64,000 nt of DNA from Zygaena filipendulae (Eukaryota > Arthropoda > Insecta > Lepidoptera > Zygaenidae), in NCBI GenBank assembly GCA_907165275.2, contig CAJRBF020000006.1, positions 62,001 to 126,000 of the forward strand, in the 5' to 3' direction. The notes below the pieces were generated by a model that saw only the letters and a list, made by a program, of their open reading frames with translations, searched no databases and was not told the DNA's origin. Position numbers and translations under genes: made by a program. Below, piece by piece: positions 20,724 through 32,400 of the stretch (positions are counted from its first letter, which is position 1; the number at the start of each line of letters is the position of its first letter).

Positions 20724-22667
20724 TCACACCTGCTGCAGGATGCGGGACATCCCGCTCAGGATGACCTGGATGGGGTCGGCGTCGTCCCTGATGGCCACCA
20801 GCACATCCTGGAGGACGCCGATCACCATCTCGATGGCGACGAGCTTATTGCTCTTGCCCGCTCCCGGAGTCCGGGGCTTAGAAGCGCCGGGCCTGCGGGC
20901 AGCGGGGAGAGCAGCTGGTGTTGTCGGTTGGGGAGGAGCGATGGCCGGACCAGAGGTCACCGCCGGGGGCGCTGAAGCAGCCCCCTCCCTGCTCCCCTTC
21001 TTCTTCTTGTTGCCCCTTTTTCTCTTCCTCTTCGCGCCGGAAAAGGAAGGAGGGGCCGCCGCACCCGGAGCACGCCGCTTCGGGATGTTGGCCGGCGCCA
21101 TCAGAGTGGTGGCGCCGGCTTCGGCTGCCACCTGCGCCACCTGCGGGGCGACAGGTCGGCCGGTGGACAGGGCGACCGTGCCTGCCTTTTTGTTACGGGC
21201 TTCTCTCTTGAAGACAGGGCACGACGCCCTGTTGGCCGGGTGTGCCCCCCCGCAGTTGACGCAGGTGGGGGGCTCTTCTTTGGGGCGGGGGCAGTTGGCA
21301 GCGGCGTGCTCCTCGCCGCAGCGGACGCACGCGAGCCTCCGGTGGCAACCGAACGACGAGTGTCGAAACTGTTGGCACCGGTGGCATTGCGCGGGCCCGC
21401 GCTTGCCCCGCCAGGCGTCGATTTTGATCCCGGGCATACACAGCATCTCTGTGATGTCGTATATGCCCGGGGTGAGATTCGGGGTGCGGCGCAGTTGAGC
21501 ATAATATATGCAACCGGGCCTGCCGGCGCGGGCGCGGATGGGGCGGACGTACTCCGGCTCGTAGCCCATGGCTATGAGCTCCTGGGTAATTTCCGACGGA
21601 TCAGTGTCGATCGGTAGCCTCCTTATTGCTACCTTGACACTCTGATCCGCCGGAAGGGAGTACGCGAACCAGGATACCGTCCGATACTCCTTTTCCAGCG
21701 CCGTTAAATAGCGCTGGACCAGACGGTATTCCGATTCGTCCTTTGGAATGAAGCGCACGCCCTTGCCATATGGGCGTGCGCTAGGAGCCCGCCCCAGTTT
21801 TTCCCTGAGGGCGCGGAAGTGGCGCGCCCAGTCAGGAAGGTTTTCCACGACCATGGGGGGGTAGGCGCTCCTGCGCTTGTGCCCCTTTCGCGCCGCCCCC
21901 GCGCCGCCGCCGGCAGGCGCGGTTTGAGCGGCTGGAGCGGCGGGCTGCGCGTCCGTCAGCGTAGCAGCGGTCGCCGGTGGGGACGCAGCCCGCACGGCAT
22001 CGGCAAACGTGGGGCGTGGGGGGCCCTCAGGCTCGGTGGGACTCATAGGTGAGTCCCTGGGTGGACTCTCCCGTCCGGCGGCCGCGGGCGGACGTGTTCG
22101 CGGCTCACATTGAGGCCTAGGAGGTGGAGGGCTCGAAACACCCCCTGGGGGTGATAGATTGTGGCAGGCCCGCTTGCCCGGCTCCTCATCATCAGAGGAG
22201 TCGGGGACGCGCAGCCTGCGTGACGCCCCCGCAGGGGGAGTTTCCAATGCCGGTAGGTGCAGAGGAGCCTTGCGTGCGAGCTGTACGTGGAATTCCTCCT
22301 CTGCGGTCCTACCGGCCAAGCTCTCGGAGGAACCGAGAAGGGCTCGTCTGCGGTCCCGCAGCGTACGCGCCATTACCTCCATCAGCTCCCCGGACAGAAG
22401 CCCCGTCTGTTTCAGCTTGGAGGTAATGAGCATATCTACCTCCAGGTGGGCGTTCGGGGACATGTCCGGGCGGTGGAGAGGCAGCTGGGCCGGGGGGGGC
22501 GGCATTTCGGTCGCGGGCGCGCGGCTGGTGTGCGCGAGCGTCGCCGAGCCGGCGACTGTTACAGGGGTGGGGGGATACATAGATGCCCCCAGCCCCCGAT
22601 GCGCCGCCGCCGGTCCACCGCCTTGTCCGGTCCGGTCCTTGAGCCTCTCCGAGGTGCGGGCGCGCAC
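20724..22667 (-). CDS. Jockey-1 ORF1: Gag-like RNA-binding protein (up to 647 aa)
   Basis: The frame is intact from 22667 to TGA at 20724. The track start may be a non-ATG or internal Met; translation could begin further in. The N-terminal half is Pro/Ala/Arg-rich. A central RRM-like region (VKVAIRRLPIDTDPSEITQEL) is followed by three CCHC knuckles: CHRCQQFRHSSFGCHR, CVRCGEEHAAANC and CVNCGGAHPANRASC. The C-terminus is Lys/Pro-rich with a final helix. This layout is standard for Jockey/R1-group ORF1, which packages element RNA. ORF2 begins 11 nt downstream. The several long plus-strand frames over this GC-rich region are shadows. Confidence 0.88.
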   Translation of the reverse strand: MRARTSERLKDRTGQGGGPAAAHRGLGASMYPPTPVTVAGSATLAHTSRAPATEMPPPPAQLPLHRPDMSPNAHLEVDMLITSKLKQTGLLSGELMEVMARTLRDRRRALLGSSESLAGRTAEEEFHVQLARKAPLHLPALETPPAGASRRLRVPDSSDDEEPGKRACHNLSPPGGVSSPPPPRPQCEPRTRPPAAAGRESPPRDSPMSPTEPEGPPRPTFADAVRAASPPATAATLTDAQPAAPAAQTAPAGGGAGAARKGHKRRSAYPPMVVENLPDWARHFRALREKLGRAPSARPYGKGVRFIPKDESEYRLVQRYLTALEKEYRTVSWFAYSLPADQSVKVAIRRLPIDTDPSEITQELIAMGYEPEYVRPIRARAGRPGCIYYAQLRRTPNLTPGIYDITEMLCMPGIKIDAWRGKRGPAQCHRCQQFRHSSFGCHRRLACVRCGEEHAAANCPRPKEEPPTCVNCGGAHPANRASCPVFKREARNKKAGTVALSTGRPVAPQVAQVAAEAGATTLMAPANIPKRRAPGAAAPPSFSGAKRKRKRGNKKKKGSREGAASAPPAVTSGPAIAPPQPTTPAALPAARRPGASKPRTPGAGKSNKLVAIEMVIGVLQDVLVAIRDDADPIQVILSGMSRILQQV

Positions 22668-22895
22668 CGGCGGGGGGGTCGGTCGCCCAAACTCCGAACC
22701 GGCCCTCGTAGGGGATGAGGGCGCGGAGCGGGGGGACGGTGCTGCCCTGACTTGGGGGCAGCGGGGCGCGGGGCCGGCGAGCTATGTTTCGCCGGTCGCG
22801 ACGCGCTGTCCCCAGGCGAGGGGGGGGGCCGTTCCGGGTGAGACGGCGCCCGGGAAGACGGGCTGCGCCGGACGCGACGCGATGGTCATGGGCGT

Positions 22896-23476
22896 ATATA
22901 TATTGATATTAATATCGTATGTCGCGTCAAACACACGTTTACTTAGGCACAGATAATATAAACTTAGGTAACCTCGGGTGCGCGGAGGGGGTAGGTATCG
23001 GCGATGACGTAATAAAAATTTGGCGTTTTTTCGCTTCTCCGCGGTCGGAATCGGGCGCGGAGGGTGTCGATCGACGCGGGGGATGTCATTCTAGGTATTT
23101 TATAAGAAAAACTTTGCGGGCAAACCTCCCGAAAGCGTTAAATTTGAAGAAAAGTAAAATTTTTTGCAAAAATTCTCAGAATTTTGGATAATTCCTGCGC
23201 CGAAACGGCCAGGAAGGGTGTCAAAAACGAAGAGGGCGTTAAATAACGCCGGACCAGCAACAAAACACTTATAGAAAACAACCGAATAGCTTAAAAAACG
23301 AAATTTATAACTCAGTTACTATGCGAATTTTCAAAGTCGATGAAATACCAAAAATTACCAAAATTTTAAAAAATAAATATGCGGAAATAACTTTAGGGGT
23401 TGCGGACAGACAAAACACAGCGAAAACCAGTTCGAAAACGCCAAAACAGCGACGTAGTTTGTTATTATATTGATAT
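22896..23476. repeat. Unit of a ~546-bp tandem repeat (left block)
   Basis: From ATTAATATCGTATGTCGCG to TTATTATATTGATAT, matching 56186-56733 and the start of the next unit there. This copy has a small extra segment near 22950. It is cut on the left by the Jockey-1 5' end and on the right by the element G LTR. Confidence 0.82.
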
Positions 23477-24602
23477 TGTGATGCGGCGGGCCGGGAGTCG
23501 AACCGGGCCCGCGGGCAGTCAACAAGTTTCTCGGGTATGGGGTTCCCTAGCGGTCCCTATCCGAAATGAAACGAACGGTACGGAGTTACAGGAGTGCATA
23601 CACACGTTTATTCTTATTACACAGGTCTAGGTACACTTTAGGTTCACATACAACACTTATAAACTATGGGCCCGATAGGCGGGCAGTAACCGTCCTGGCT
23701 ACGCTATACAGGTTTCGCACAACACTTAAGAACTACGGGCCCGGGAGGCGGGCGGTAACACAGCCACGAGTACACACACTACGCTACTTCACGACACTTT
23801 GGAAGCACGGGCCCGGGCGGCGGGCGTCACGCGGGTCCCGGCGCGGCGGGTCGGCACGGTTCCTATCCCACGGGTACGATGCGCGGGCGCGGCGGCGCGC
23901 GAGGCGAGCCGGCGGTCGGCGGTCGGGCACTGGATAGGGCTAGGAAGGGGTGCGAATAGCCGTGTGTGAGTTGGTGAATGTCAGCCGAGCCCCAAGACCG
24001 AAACGTGAGGGGCCTGGCTGGTGTTCCGGTAGCTGTCCCCAAGTCGGCACGAAGCGTGAGGGGCCGAGACGTCCCGGAGAGTCGGTGTATGTGCTGCGGG
24101 TTATTTGGCGGCCGAGCCCCAAGACCGAAACGTGAGGGGCCGGGGGAGGAACGGGCAGGAATGCGGGAGTTCGCGCCACCGACAGCGTCGCTTGCTGCAA
24201 GGCCCCTCCGTACGGCGTCGGGACGCAGTACGGGGAGACCGGCAACGTACGATGGCGGTCGATGTAAAACGTAGTGGTTATATACTCTTTGGTCGATGTG
24301 CGAGGACAGGATCGGTTGCGGATGCGCGGAAACGGAGGCGGAGGGTTACCGCGCCGCTAAATTCACACGCCGCGGCACTGGCGAGTGGAACGAGCGGGCG
24401 CGACACAGGCGTGTGCACGGCGCGAGAACTTGTCGGCGAGTCACTGCTGGGCGGCGGCGGTCTGCCTCGGTTTTTATCGCCTCGGTGCGGCGTGCGGTAT
24501 GCGGCGCGCGGCGCCGCGATACACGGCCGCTGTTGCTATGTGCGCCGGCGGCGCGGGGGGTTGGAACGGACACGCGGTGTGTGCGTGTTCCGCTTCCTTA
24601 CA
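23477..24602 (-). mobile_element. Element G, 3' LTR (1126 bp)
   Basis: On plus it reads TGTGATGCGGCGGG...CCGCTTCCTTACA; the same ends bound 55284-56185. The left flank ATAT (23473-23476) matches the right flank of the other LTR (56186-56189). It contains about three tandem GGGCCCGGG-bearing repeats (23640-23850) and about three copies of CCCAAGACCGAAACGTGAGG. Relative to the 5' LTR it has a ~280-bp block extra (about 24250-24530) and lacks a ~66-bp block. Confidence 0.88.
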
Positions 24603-24615
24603 CTCCCCCCCTCCG
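24603..24615 (-). other. Element G polypurine tract
   Basis: On minus, GGAGGGGGGGAG directly abuts the 3' LTR start TGTAAGG. This is the expected site of plus-strand priming. Confidence 0.75.
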
Positions 24616-24780
24616 GAAGAAGATTTTTGCTGTAGTAAAAATCACCGATCTACAGGAAGATCAAAAACAAAAATTAAAAAAAAAAACCTGGAAGTCGTGG
24701 ACCCGTGCAACCTTTTTCATTTCCTTCCTGGTATCAGACTTTAAAGTATACAATAATTAGCGAATCTGGTTACAACCTAT

Positions 24781-27473
24781 TGTAACTTACCCCCCCTCGC
24801 GCGACTTCCTCCAATCTACTTCTTACTACGATAATCTCTAATTTGGCCTGATTGTCTAGTGGTTAGGACTCTAATTTCGTTGTGTGCAGTAACCTATGAT
24901 CCTTTTAGGTTGAGATTGAACTATCGTCTTAGTATTTGCATCATAGTTTTTTGTTTGGTTAAGTTTATAGTTAAGATTCTAAAGTTAATACATGAACGAT
25001 CTCTAATTTATGCTTAGCGAATACACGGACGGTTTTAGATTATTACACGGACGAATCCCTATTTTTATTGCTTTCGTGCGACCTCTTTCCTAACTTTAGG
25101 TGGATGATCTATTTTTAATCTATTTATGTGGATGATCTAGTTTTGTTAGTTTGTTTGTGACGACCTGCCTCCCTAACATTATATCGATGTTCTATTTTAT
25201 TAGTTTGTTTTCCGGCCTAATTCATTAGTTTGTATTGACGACCTAATCTATTGCTTGAGGGCTAAGTTTGAATAATCCTGACCCTAATGTTTGTCTATCT
25301 CTACAATTTGTTTCAGTTTGTGTTTGTCGGTTTAACCCCGGTCAACATCTCGTCAAAAGCTACCGTTCCTGGCTCAGATGGCTCAGACATTGCCAGGACG
25401 CATAAATATATATAATAAACCACCCAAACGATTCTATTCCAAGGTCGACCAGATTTTGTCCCCTCAGCATGACGCAAGCATTGGCCACAGGAACCTCAAG
25501 TACTACGTGAAATGATTGTTGGCACTGCAACCAATCCCGACGTCAAACCGAAGGTAAGGCTTCCAGTTAATACATAAGTATTCGCCGGAAGGTGGTATAG
25601 CCCCTCCTGCGCTATTCCACGGTGATGACCATCCAGCACAATGCCTTCGTCACCTCCCCCAACCTGTTTCACAAGGTAGAGGATCATTCTAGATGGTTAC
25701 ATCTAAGATCATTCACCAGCGTCCGTTTCAGGAATCCAGTGAGGAGACTGTACGTCCCCAGTCCGAAGACTACCGCCGCGTTGGAGCCATGGTGAGCCCT
25801 TGAATATGTGCCAGCCCGAAGACCAGGGTTGGGTGGGACCACCACAAACCAAACCCCAGCACAGTGATCCAAAATTGTATGTGTGTGTTATCGGAGACCA
25901 ATCTCTCCCTGGAACCTGGAACTTCAGCTGATGAACTCTCTGTCATACTGCAAGCAGTAAGGCCGTAGCCTAGCCGTAGCTGTAGAGTTGAATGGCTCTC
26001 TCTCCCCTGTGAACCCACTCGGGCATCCAACTCGTTCTGCCACATCAGAACATTGGCATTGTGTTGAAAAAAACAAAGGTTGCCGAGAATCTAGCGTCAG
26101 CGACGAGGTCGCCAACAGCCGATCCCCCAGCCTCTACACAACGGTCTCGATCGCAAAGCGCAGGGACCTACGTAAGCATACATGTGGTTGCGAGTCACAG
26201 TAGCTCCAGTCTGTCTCCGCAGCCAGCAATCGAGCCACAGAGCGCATTGGCCCATCGATAATGTTTGTAATAAAAGGAAAGGTAAAACAGAAAGATGAGC
26301 GAACAACCCTTCCCTGGTGTAGGAGAGGGCCGGCATCTCCAGTCAGCCGCATCGGTGATATGTAGATTGAATAACACGGAAGGCGTTGTTATTCAAGGTA
26401 AGGTACAAGGCGCACAACGAAACTCGTCACGGCGCAGATGACTCAAGGCGCGGATTTTTACCCATCTACGCCATCATACGCTCGCGACGTGCAATGTCCA
26501 ACCGTTCAAGATTAGAGTTCCGTTTGCTTCGAGCCTATTTGGTACTGTGATTTGAAGATCCTTCCTCGTGACTAATGTTTTCAGGTCTACGCTCGAGATA
26601 TCCTAACGGACGTCAAGTGCGCTGACAGACCTTCGCACAAAAACATTAAACCACTCTGCGCTATCGCTCGCTCAACAAGACTATTCGTAACGAACCGTCT
26701 TTTGTAGTGATAAAAATCAATACAAATATTCTACTCAAAGCATCTCGTTCACGAAGCACATCGGCCCACATACGCTTTCATGCGACCACCAAGTATCACA
26801 ATCGCGCATGCTCGCCTCTGCACAACGCAATCAGGACACAATGCGTAATGACGAAACTTTCAGGTCGCGTGTACGAATCCTTGCACAAACCGATAAATCG
26901 TTCTGCGCGCAGACCGCTCGACCACGACGTGCTTTGCATGAATATTATTTATTAAAAAATTAGTATGAGAAAATAAATTTTATGTTTGATAAATGTGCAA
27001 TAATATTATATTTATTGTCCCTTAGACGTTCCCTCCCCATCGCATTCGTTTATTATTACACTATTATCAATTTACTTTCCCAACAAACTTTTGTCGTCAG
27101 GACATTTTTTTACCTCCGTATTCCCCGTAGATATACGGCTCGTGGATACTGGCGGTGCGTTCACTGAGACGCCTGAGGCGGGGATTCGTGTTATCCAACT
27201 TGATCCTATACTCTTGAAATTCAACATACATTTGGTATTCCCTAATACAAGCACTTTCTATCATATAATATTTTGCCCTATCTCTTTCAGTTTCAGAGTT
27301 ATTATTGACAAATATACTAAAACTTGTTTTTGATGTAATTTGTACCGCAATTTCCTCTAATATGTTCTTAATGTAATTTTATAGGTGTATTTTATTATCT
27401 TCTATACTTTAATAATTATTTAAGTTTTTAATTATAACCAAAAAAAATTTGTGGGACCTTATGGGTCGTCACA
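24781..27473 (-). mobile_element. Element P, 3' LTR (copy B, 2693 bp)
   Basis: TGTAACTTACC...GTCGTCACA, nearly identical to copy C and longer than solo copy A. Its left flank CTAT (24777-24780) matches the right flank of copy C (52815-52818), so B and C are the two LTRs of one insertion. Its own right flank is a G-run, the polypurine tract. LTRs of 2.7 kb are unusually long. No protein is supported inside. Confidence 0.88.
24845..24894 (+). other. tRNA-His-like 5' half inside LTR copy B
   Basis: Same block as at 11388-11437: TGTCTAGTGGTTAGGAC followed by CGTTGTGTGCAGTAACC, about 65 bp from the LTR edge. Confidence 0.7.
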
Positions 27474-27486
27474 ATCCCCCCCCAAA
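27474..27486 (-). other. Element P polypurine tract
   Basis: Minus-strand CTTTGGGGGGGGGAT abuts the TGTGACGACC start of the 3' LTR. Confidence 0.7.
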
Positions 27487-27943
27487 GTTTAATGGAACAC
27501 TGTGGAATTTAACTTTTAATCTCCTAACGCCGCCTAAGTGTGTTATAAATTTATTTTGGTTTTTGGGAAACGACCGCCCCAACGCCCCTCCAACCACATT
27601 CACTGGTAACCAATACAATACTGAAACGCATTAACCGATCTCTGAACGTTGTTATCTCTAAATTGATATTTTTATTTTATTTCGTTGAATGAAAAAAATT
27701 CTGATGACGTTATTTAACCGCAAGTTGTTAGTATTAAATTTCGAATTATACTGATACGTCAATTGAATGTGATTGAGTCATTTCTCCCTGACCCAATTTA
27801 TTTAATCAAAATAAATTTACAATCACATTATTATTTTAGGTTACATAAGTTGTTTAGTTATATTAATCTAAATCACATTAGTTGTTTATATTTTATACCT
27901 AACTTACATTAGTTTGACATTTATTAGTTACTAGCACTTTTAT
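27487..27943. other. Element P 3' untranslated region
   Basis: AT-rich DNA between the integrase stop and the polypurine tract. No coding sequence is supported. Confidence 0.5.
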
Positions 27944-29133
27944 TTATTTATAGTATTTATATAAATGAATCGCGTTATAATTTCCTTTCAAGGTTCCGGT
28001 GTTTACGTCGTGTAACGTGTATACATTATTAAAAGGCACCGCAGCCACTACATAAGGACCCTCATATAAGAACTCAAACTTTTTGGTCTCTTTCCTATCC
28101 TTAACAGACCTATTGTCTTTCCGAATTTTTACCAAGTCTCCTACTGGAAACAAAATCAATCTAAGTTTTCTGTCGTATTTCGAGCGACGCATTAAGCTTG
28201 CATTTTTCAGATTTTCCCGAACTAAATTTCTAACCCGTTCTAAATTTAAAGGTTCTCTTTCGAGTTTAAGTTTATCGTCGAATGAAATTTTATTCGATTC
28301 GCCGTACATAATTTCACACGGTGTGAAGCCTGTACTATCGTGATGACTATTATCATATAATTCCTCCAAGGCTGGTAAGATAGTTGGCCAAGACTTATGA
28401 TTCGCGCGACAATAAGTCCTGAACAACCTACCCAACTCCTTGTTTACTCGCTCTACGGTGTTAGGTCTAGGATTTCTTACAGTCGTATAAATCGGTTTAC
28501 AACCTAGCGCCCTGACACCCCCTTTCCAAACTATTCTAATAAATTGTTTTCCATTATCCGTCATAATGGCTTTTGGTTTGATTATTTCCGTAAAATGTTT
28601 AAATTTAGTTAAAACGCTTTTCCCGGTTGCATTTTTCAATGAATACATTTTAATAAACTTACTAAACGAATCTTGAAATACTATTATAAATCTGGCCCCG
28701 AGATTACCCGCTGGTAATGGCCCATAAAGATCCGCCATAACTTTATCTCCTATATCCTTAGACAATATTGATTGACACGGCCCTACATATTTTATATTTT
28801 CGCTCTTCGACATTTGACAAATATGACAAACCTTAACCCTCTTCCTAACATCTTTGGTAAGTGAACCCCAGTAAAATCTATCTCTAATGTATTTAATTAT
28901 TTTATAAGCACCTTGGTGACCCATCTCAAGGTGCACCTGATCAATTACATCATTAACTAAACTTCTTGGGAGGTACACGACTTCCTTGCGCGTTTCTACT
29001 GAATCATAATACAAGATATTATCCCGCAATTTGCAACGTAAGGTAATTCTATCAGATCTACACTGCGCAACACTTATACGTCCTAAACGTTCTCTAATAT
29101 TTTTAATTTCGTTATCTAATGACTGCAACTCCG
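27944..29133 (-). pseudogene. Ty3/gypsy integrase, C-terminal part of Pol, truncated
   Basis: A 394-aa open frame on minus. It has the HHCC zinc domain (H-x3-H...C-HIC-Q), the catalytic DDE core (VMADLYGPLP, IMTDNGKQF, NTVERVNKELGR) and a GPY/F module (FEFLYEGPYVV), then ends YKYYK. Integrase joins element cDNA to host DNA. The frame has no usable start and is cut at 29133, just before the DIRS left repeat, so RT and RNase H are missing. By position it is the distal part of element P's pol or of a gypsy copy within it. Confidence 0.82.
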
Positions 29134-29168
29134 ATAATTAATAATTAATCCGATAATTAATCCGATAA

Positions 29169-29361
29169 TGTACCCGTGTTCGCACTCACCAGCCTTTCAC
29201 ACAGAAATTTTAGAGAAAAGTTAAATATTTTTAGTAGTATTAATTAATTTTGTACTGGTATCCCCAATTTGTACAAAATAAAATTAAAAAGTCACTAGCG
29301 CGCTTCCGTTACGTCATCTCCGCCGTGCAGCAGGTGTCGGAATGGCGCGCGAGGTCTCATT
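29169..29361. repeat. DIRS left inverted terminal repeat (193 bp)
   Basis: TGTACCCGTGTTCGCACTCA...GAGGTCTCATT is the reverse complement of 41407-41599 over its whole length. Inverted long terminal repeats are characteristic of DIRS elements. Just outside lies a short CCGATAATTAAT mini-repeat (29133-29168). Confidence 0.9.
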
Positions 29362-29431
29362 CTGTGTTTTCTCGAGCTAGCATTCGCACGTCTCAAAAAT
29401 AATTATAAAAAATACCTCGACGACTCTGAAG

Positions 29432-32400
29432 ATGGGAAAAAGAAGCAAGGAAAGGAGTGAGGAAGAAATCAGGCGAAAAATAAGAAAACTTCAAGATCGT
29501 TTGAATCATGGTTCCATAGTGGAACCACCACAAAACGATTATAACGGTAAGCTTATTTTTTAAATTTAATAGATCCAAGAAATGTGATGCGTACTGCTAA
29601 AATAGGGCTACTACTGTCACAATCGGATCTTTATGTATAGTGATGCGAACTTACCATACTTGGGTATGTTCTGTCACGTAAATGTGATGCGTACTGCTAA
29701 TGCTAATTGCTGTGGGCCGTTACTGTCACGTATTTTCAAAAAACGTATTCTAAAATGAATCGTTTGTCACAGATTCGCCGCAAGAGCAACGATCTGGCTA
29801 CCTTAGATCGCCTCAAGATGGAGACGAGGTGTTGACCGTCGACCTGGATTATGAATACACTGACTATGATACGCCACAACACCCGACGGGAGAATCTTCC
29901 CCGCCAAATTCGTCGCATCATACGATGGCGCCTACATCACCGCCCCCAGGTCCGCCTCTGGCGCCACCATCACCGCCGCCAGCGGCTCCAACGGCGTCCT
30001 TAGCTCCTGTCGCTTGCACTTCTACAGCTGAAGCAGAACCTCAAGATACTGAGCTGGAACTTGAGATCTTGGAGTTGCTCGGTGATGCCCCCAAAACAGA
30101 GGCCCCGCTAGGGCCGCCAATCCATAAAGATGTCGCGAGCAGATGGCAAGAAATTCTAGCCAAAGGCCTACCTAAAGATATAAAAGATAGCCTTTTCAAA
30201 GCTTACAATGTTCCAAGCAACTGTGACCTGCTCATTGCACCGACGTTAAACCCCGAGGTGAAGGCGGCACTGGCGGAACCCTTAGTAAAACGTGATACAT
30301 CACTGTTTTACAAACAAAAGCAGCTAGGTGCTGCGTTGGCTGCGCTTGCTACAGCCATGGATTTGATTGTATCAAACGAAACATCAAAACAGAAAATTCT
30401 CAAATCAATCAGTGACGCTTGTCGGATTTTGTGTGATAGTCATTCATCTGAAACGAAAACTCGCAGAAGTTTCATAATTTCTGCCATAAATAGTAAATTT
30501 AAAGATATCCTCTGTGTGGGGCACAGTGACCTGTGACTGATACGGCTAGATATGTTGATTTATTTGTTTATTGTATATCAGGGTGATTGTCTATGATAGA
30601 TGTTGTGGTCGGCACGGGACGCGGCTGGCGAGCCGATTCGTTTGTTATGGATTAATTGATAGTATACCGACGCCCGTGACCGACATGAATCGACTGCCGC
30701 GACCGGGCCGTAGGAAAGCGGCTCGATCGCGTAAATCGCTGTCGAAAGCAGTGTTCGGTTTCACGCAGTGGACCGAACATGCTCCCGACCACGAGATGAG
30801 AGATGAAATGAGATTAAATGATTACAATTAAATGATACTCAGAAATGATAATGATTATAGCAATTGACATAAAAGCACAATAAAACATACAAAAATTCGT
30901 AATGATCACGTAAAGTCTCTATAGTTTTGATTCATCAATGACCTTAAAATTACACCTTTTTGGTTTAGGCGAAGTTGCCCGATCGACTAACTCTACACTC
31001 GATTGACTTTTCCTGCCCGCACTGATCTCACTTTCGTTTCGCGCACTCACTACACACACGCACGTCACTGCTGGCTCTGTTCTCCGCCTGCGCGGGGGGA
31101 GGGAAGCGTAACGCCCGCCTCCTCCTCCGCCACCAAATGCTCGCTCCCAGGACAGCTGCAGCAGCTATGATCACGTAACTGACCACATATTGATGAATGT
31201 CATGTCCTGATATTGATATCTCTGAAGACTGAACCTTTTCCTTCATTGTCGCTATTTGATTATGTAGTTCAGCTAAGCTTTGGTTGATTTCCTTTTGCTC
31301 TGGCGCCTCGTTCTCAATAGTTGGCAATGATATATTGATAACATAGTTTATCTGAGGAATATCCACAGACATGCTCGCTGAGTTGATATACAAAGTGTTT
31401 GCAGACTGATGATGAGAGTAGAACGTAAAATCTTCACCTTTGATAACACATCTTTCGCTTAAATGAATAAGACCTGCTTTGCTAATTTCTTCCGTTCTTT
31501 TTAATAAATTATATTCCCCTTCGACTACTGATGTTTGATTTCTCCATAATGATTCTAGGTATCTCTGATTGTTCTTTAATAATTCTATATCCTTTTTATA
31601 CTGTTCTGCGAAACGATCATCTAATACGCCGAACAACGTATTCGCAATGTAACCTACTCCATTGATAATGCCCCGTCGCTGTCTCGAGATCCCGTTACCT
31701 TCCTGATTCAGCAAAAGTTGATTATAGTATTGTAGCTCAGTCTGTTCGTGACGTAATTGTAGTAAAATCATCTGGCATCGTGTTTGTTCCTGGAATTTAT
31801 CACATGTTCTTTCTAAGTACTGCGTGAATTTGTTAACAGCTGTTGCACCTTCCCAGTATGGAGACATATTATAGTATACAATCATAGTCCAGTCGTCACG
31901 AATAAGTTGTAAGTTGGCTATAGAATCGAAGTAGTAGTAGTAGAATTGGTCTTCATTAAATTTTGTTACGTTAAACAATGCACTCGCCGGTGATACAATC
32001 GTCAGGAATAAAATAAGTGATATAGCCATTGATATAAATTGATAACTTTTTGCTAACTTGCTATTATTATTCGCCTGGTTTCGAACTCTATCTTTACCTT
32101 CATCACTCTTTTGTTCATCTGATACTGTTGAGGAGTTCGACTGAAGTGGCAATAACGATATTTTGGAGACCGGTCTTTTCATGATGCCATTTTTTGTTTT
32201 CAAGGTTCCTACTCTCACAAGGCCATCGTTTCCTGGATGTACCTCCATCACTCTTCCCATCGCCCACTTTCCTGGCGGTAAATTGTCATCTTTTATTATA
32301 ACAAGATCTCCTAATTTGATGTTTTCGTGTTTTTTCCACCACTTACTTCGAGCCGAAAGTTGACTTAAATATTCCATTTTCCATCTTTTCCATAAATCTT

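Larger units (their letters stand above)
10056..22895 (-). mobile_element. Jockey-like non-LTR retrotransposon (Jockey-1), interrupted by three insertions
   Basis: The element reads on the minus strand: 5' UTR (22895-22668), ORF1 (22667-20724), then ORF2 starting at ATG 20712, 11 nt after the ORF1 stop. ORF2 is split by a hAT element (16971-20680) and two solo LTRs (14580-16707 and 11324-13538). Excising each insertion with one TSD copy makes ORF2 continuous across the joints, for example LCIAG|NPTRLY and RKLKP|RKAPGADG. The 3' boundary is approximate: no poly-A is seen and a palindrome abuts it. It is GC-rich compared with its surroundings. A separate internal deletion has removed the RT active site, so the copy is dead. 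Confidence 0.88.

Noticed and set aside
20644..22956. Several long plus-strand and alternate-frame ORFs
   Set aside because: Shadows of the GC-rich Jockey-1 ORF1, which has clear zinc knuckles on the minus strand.
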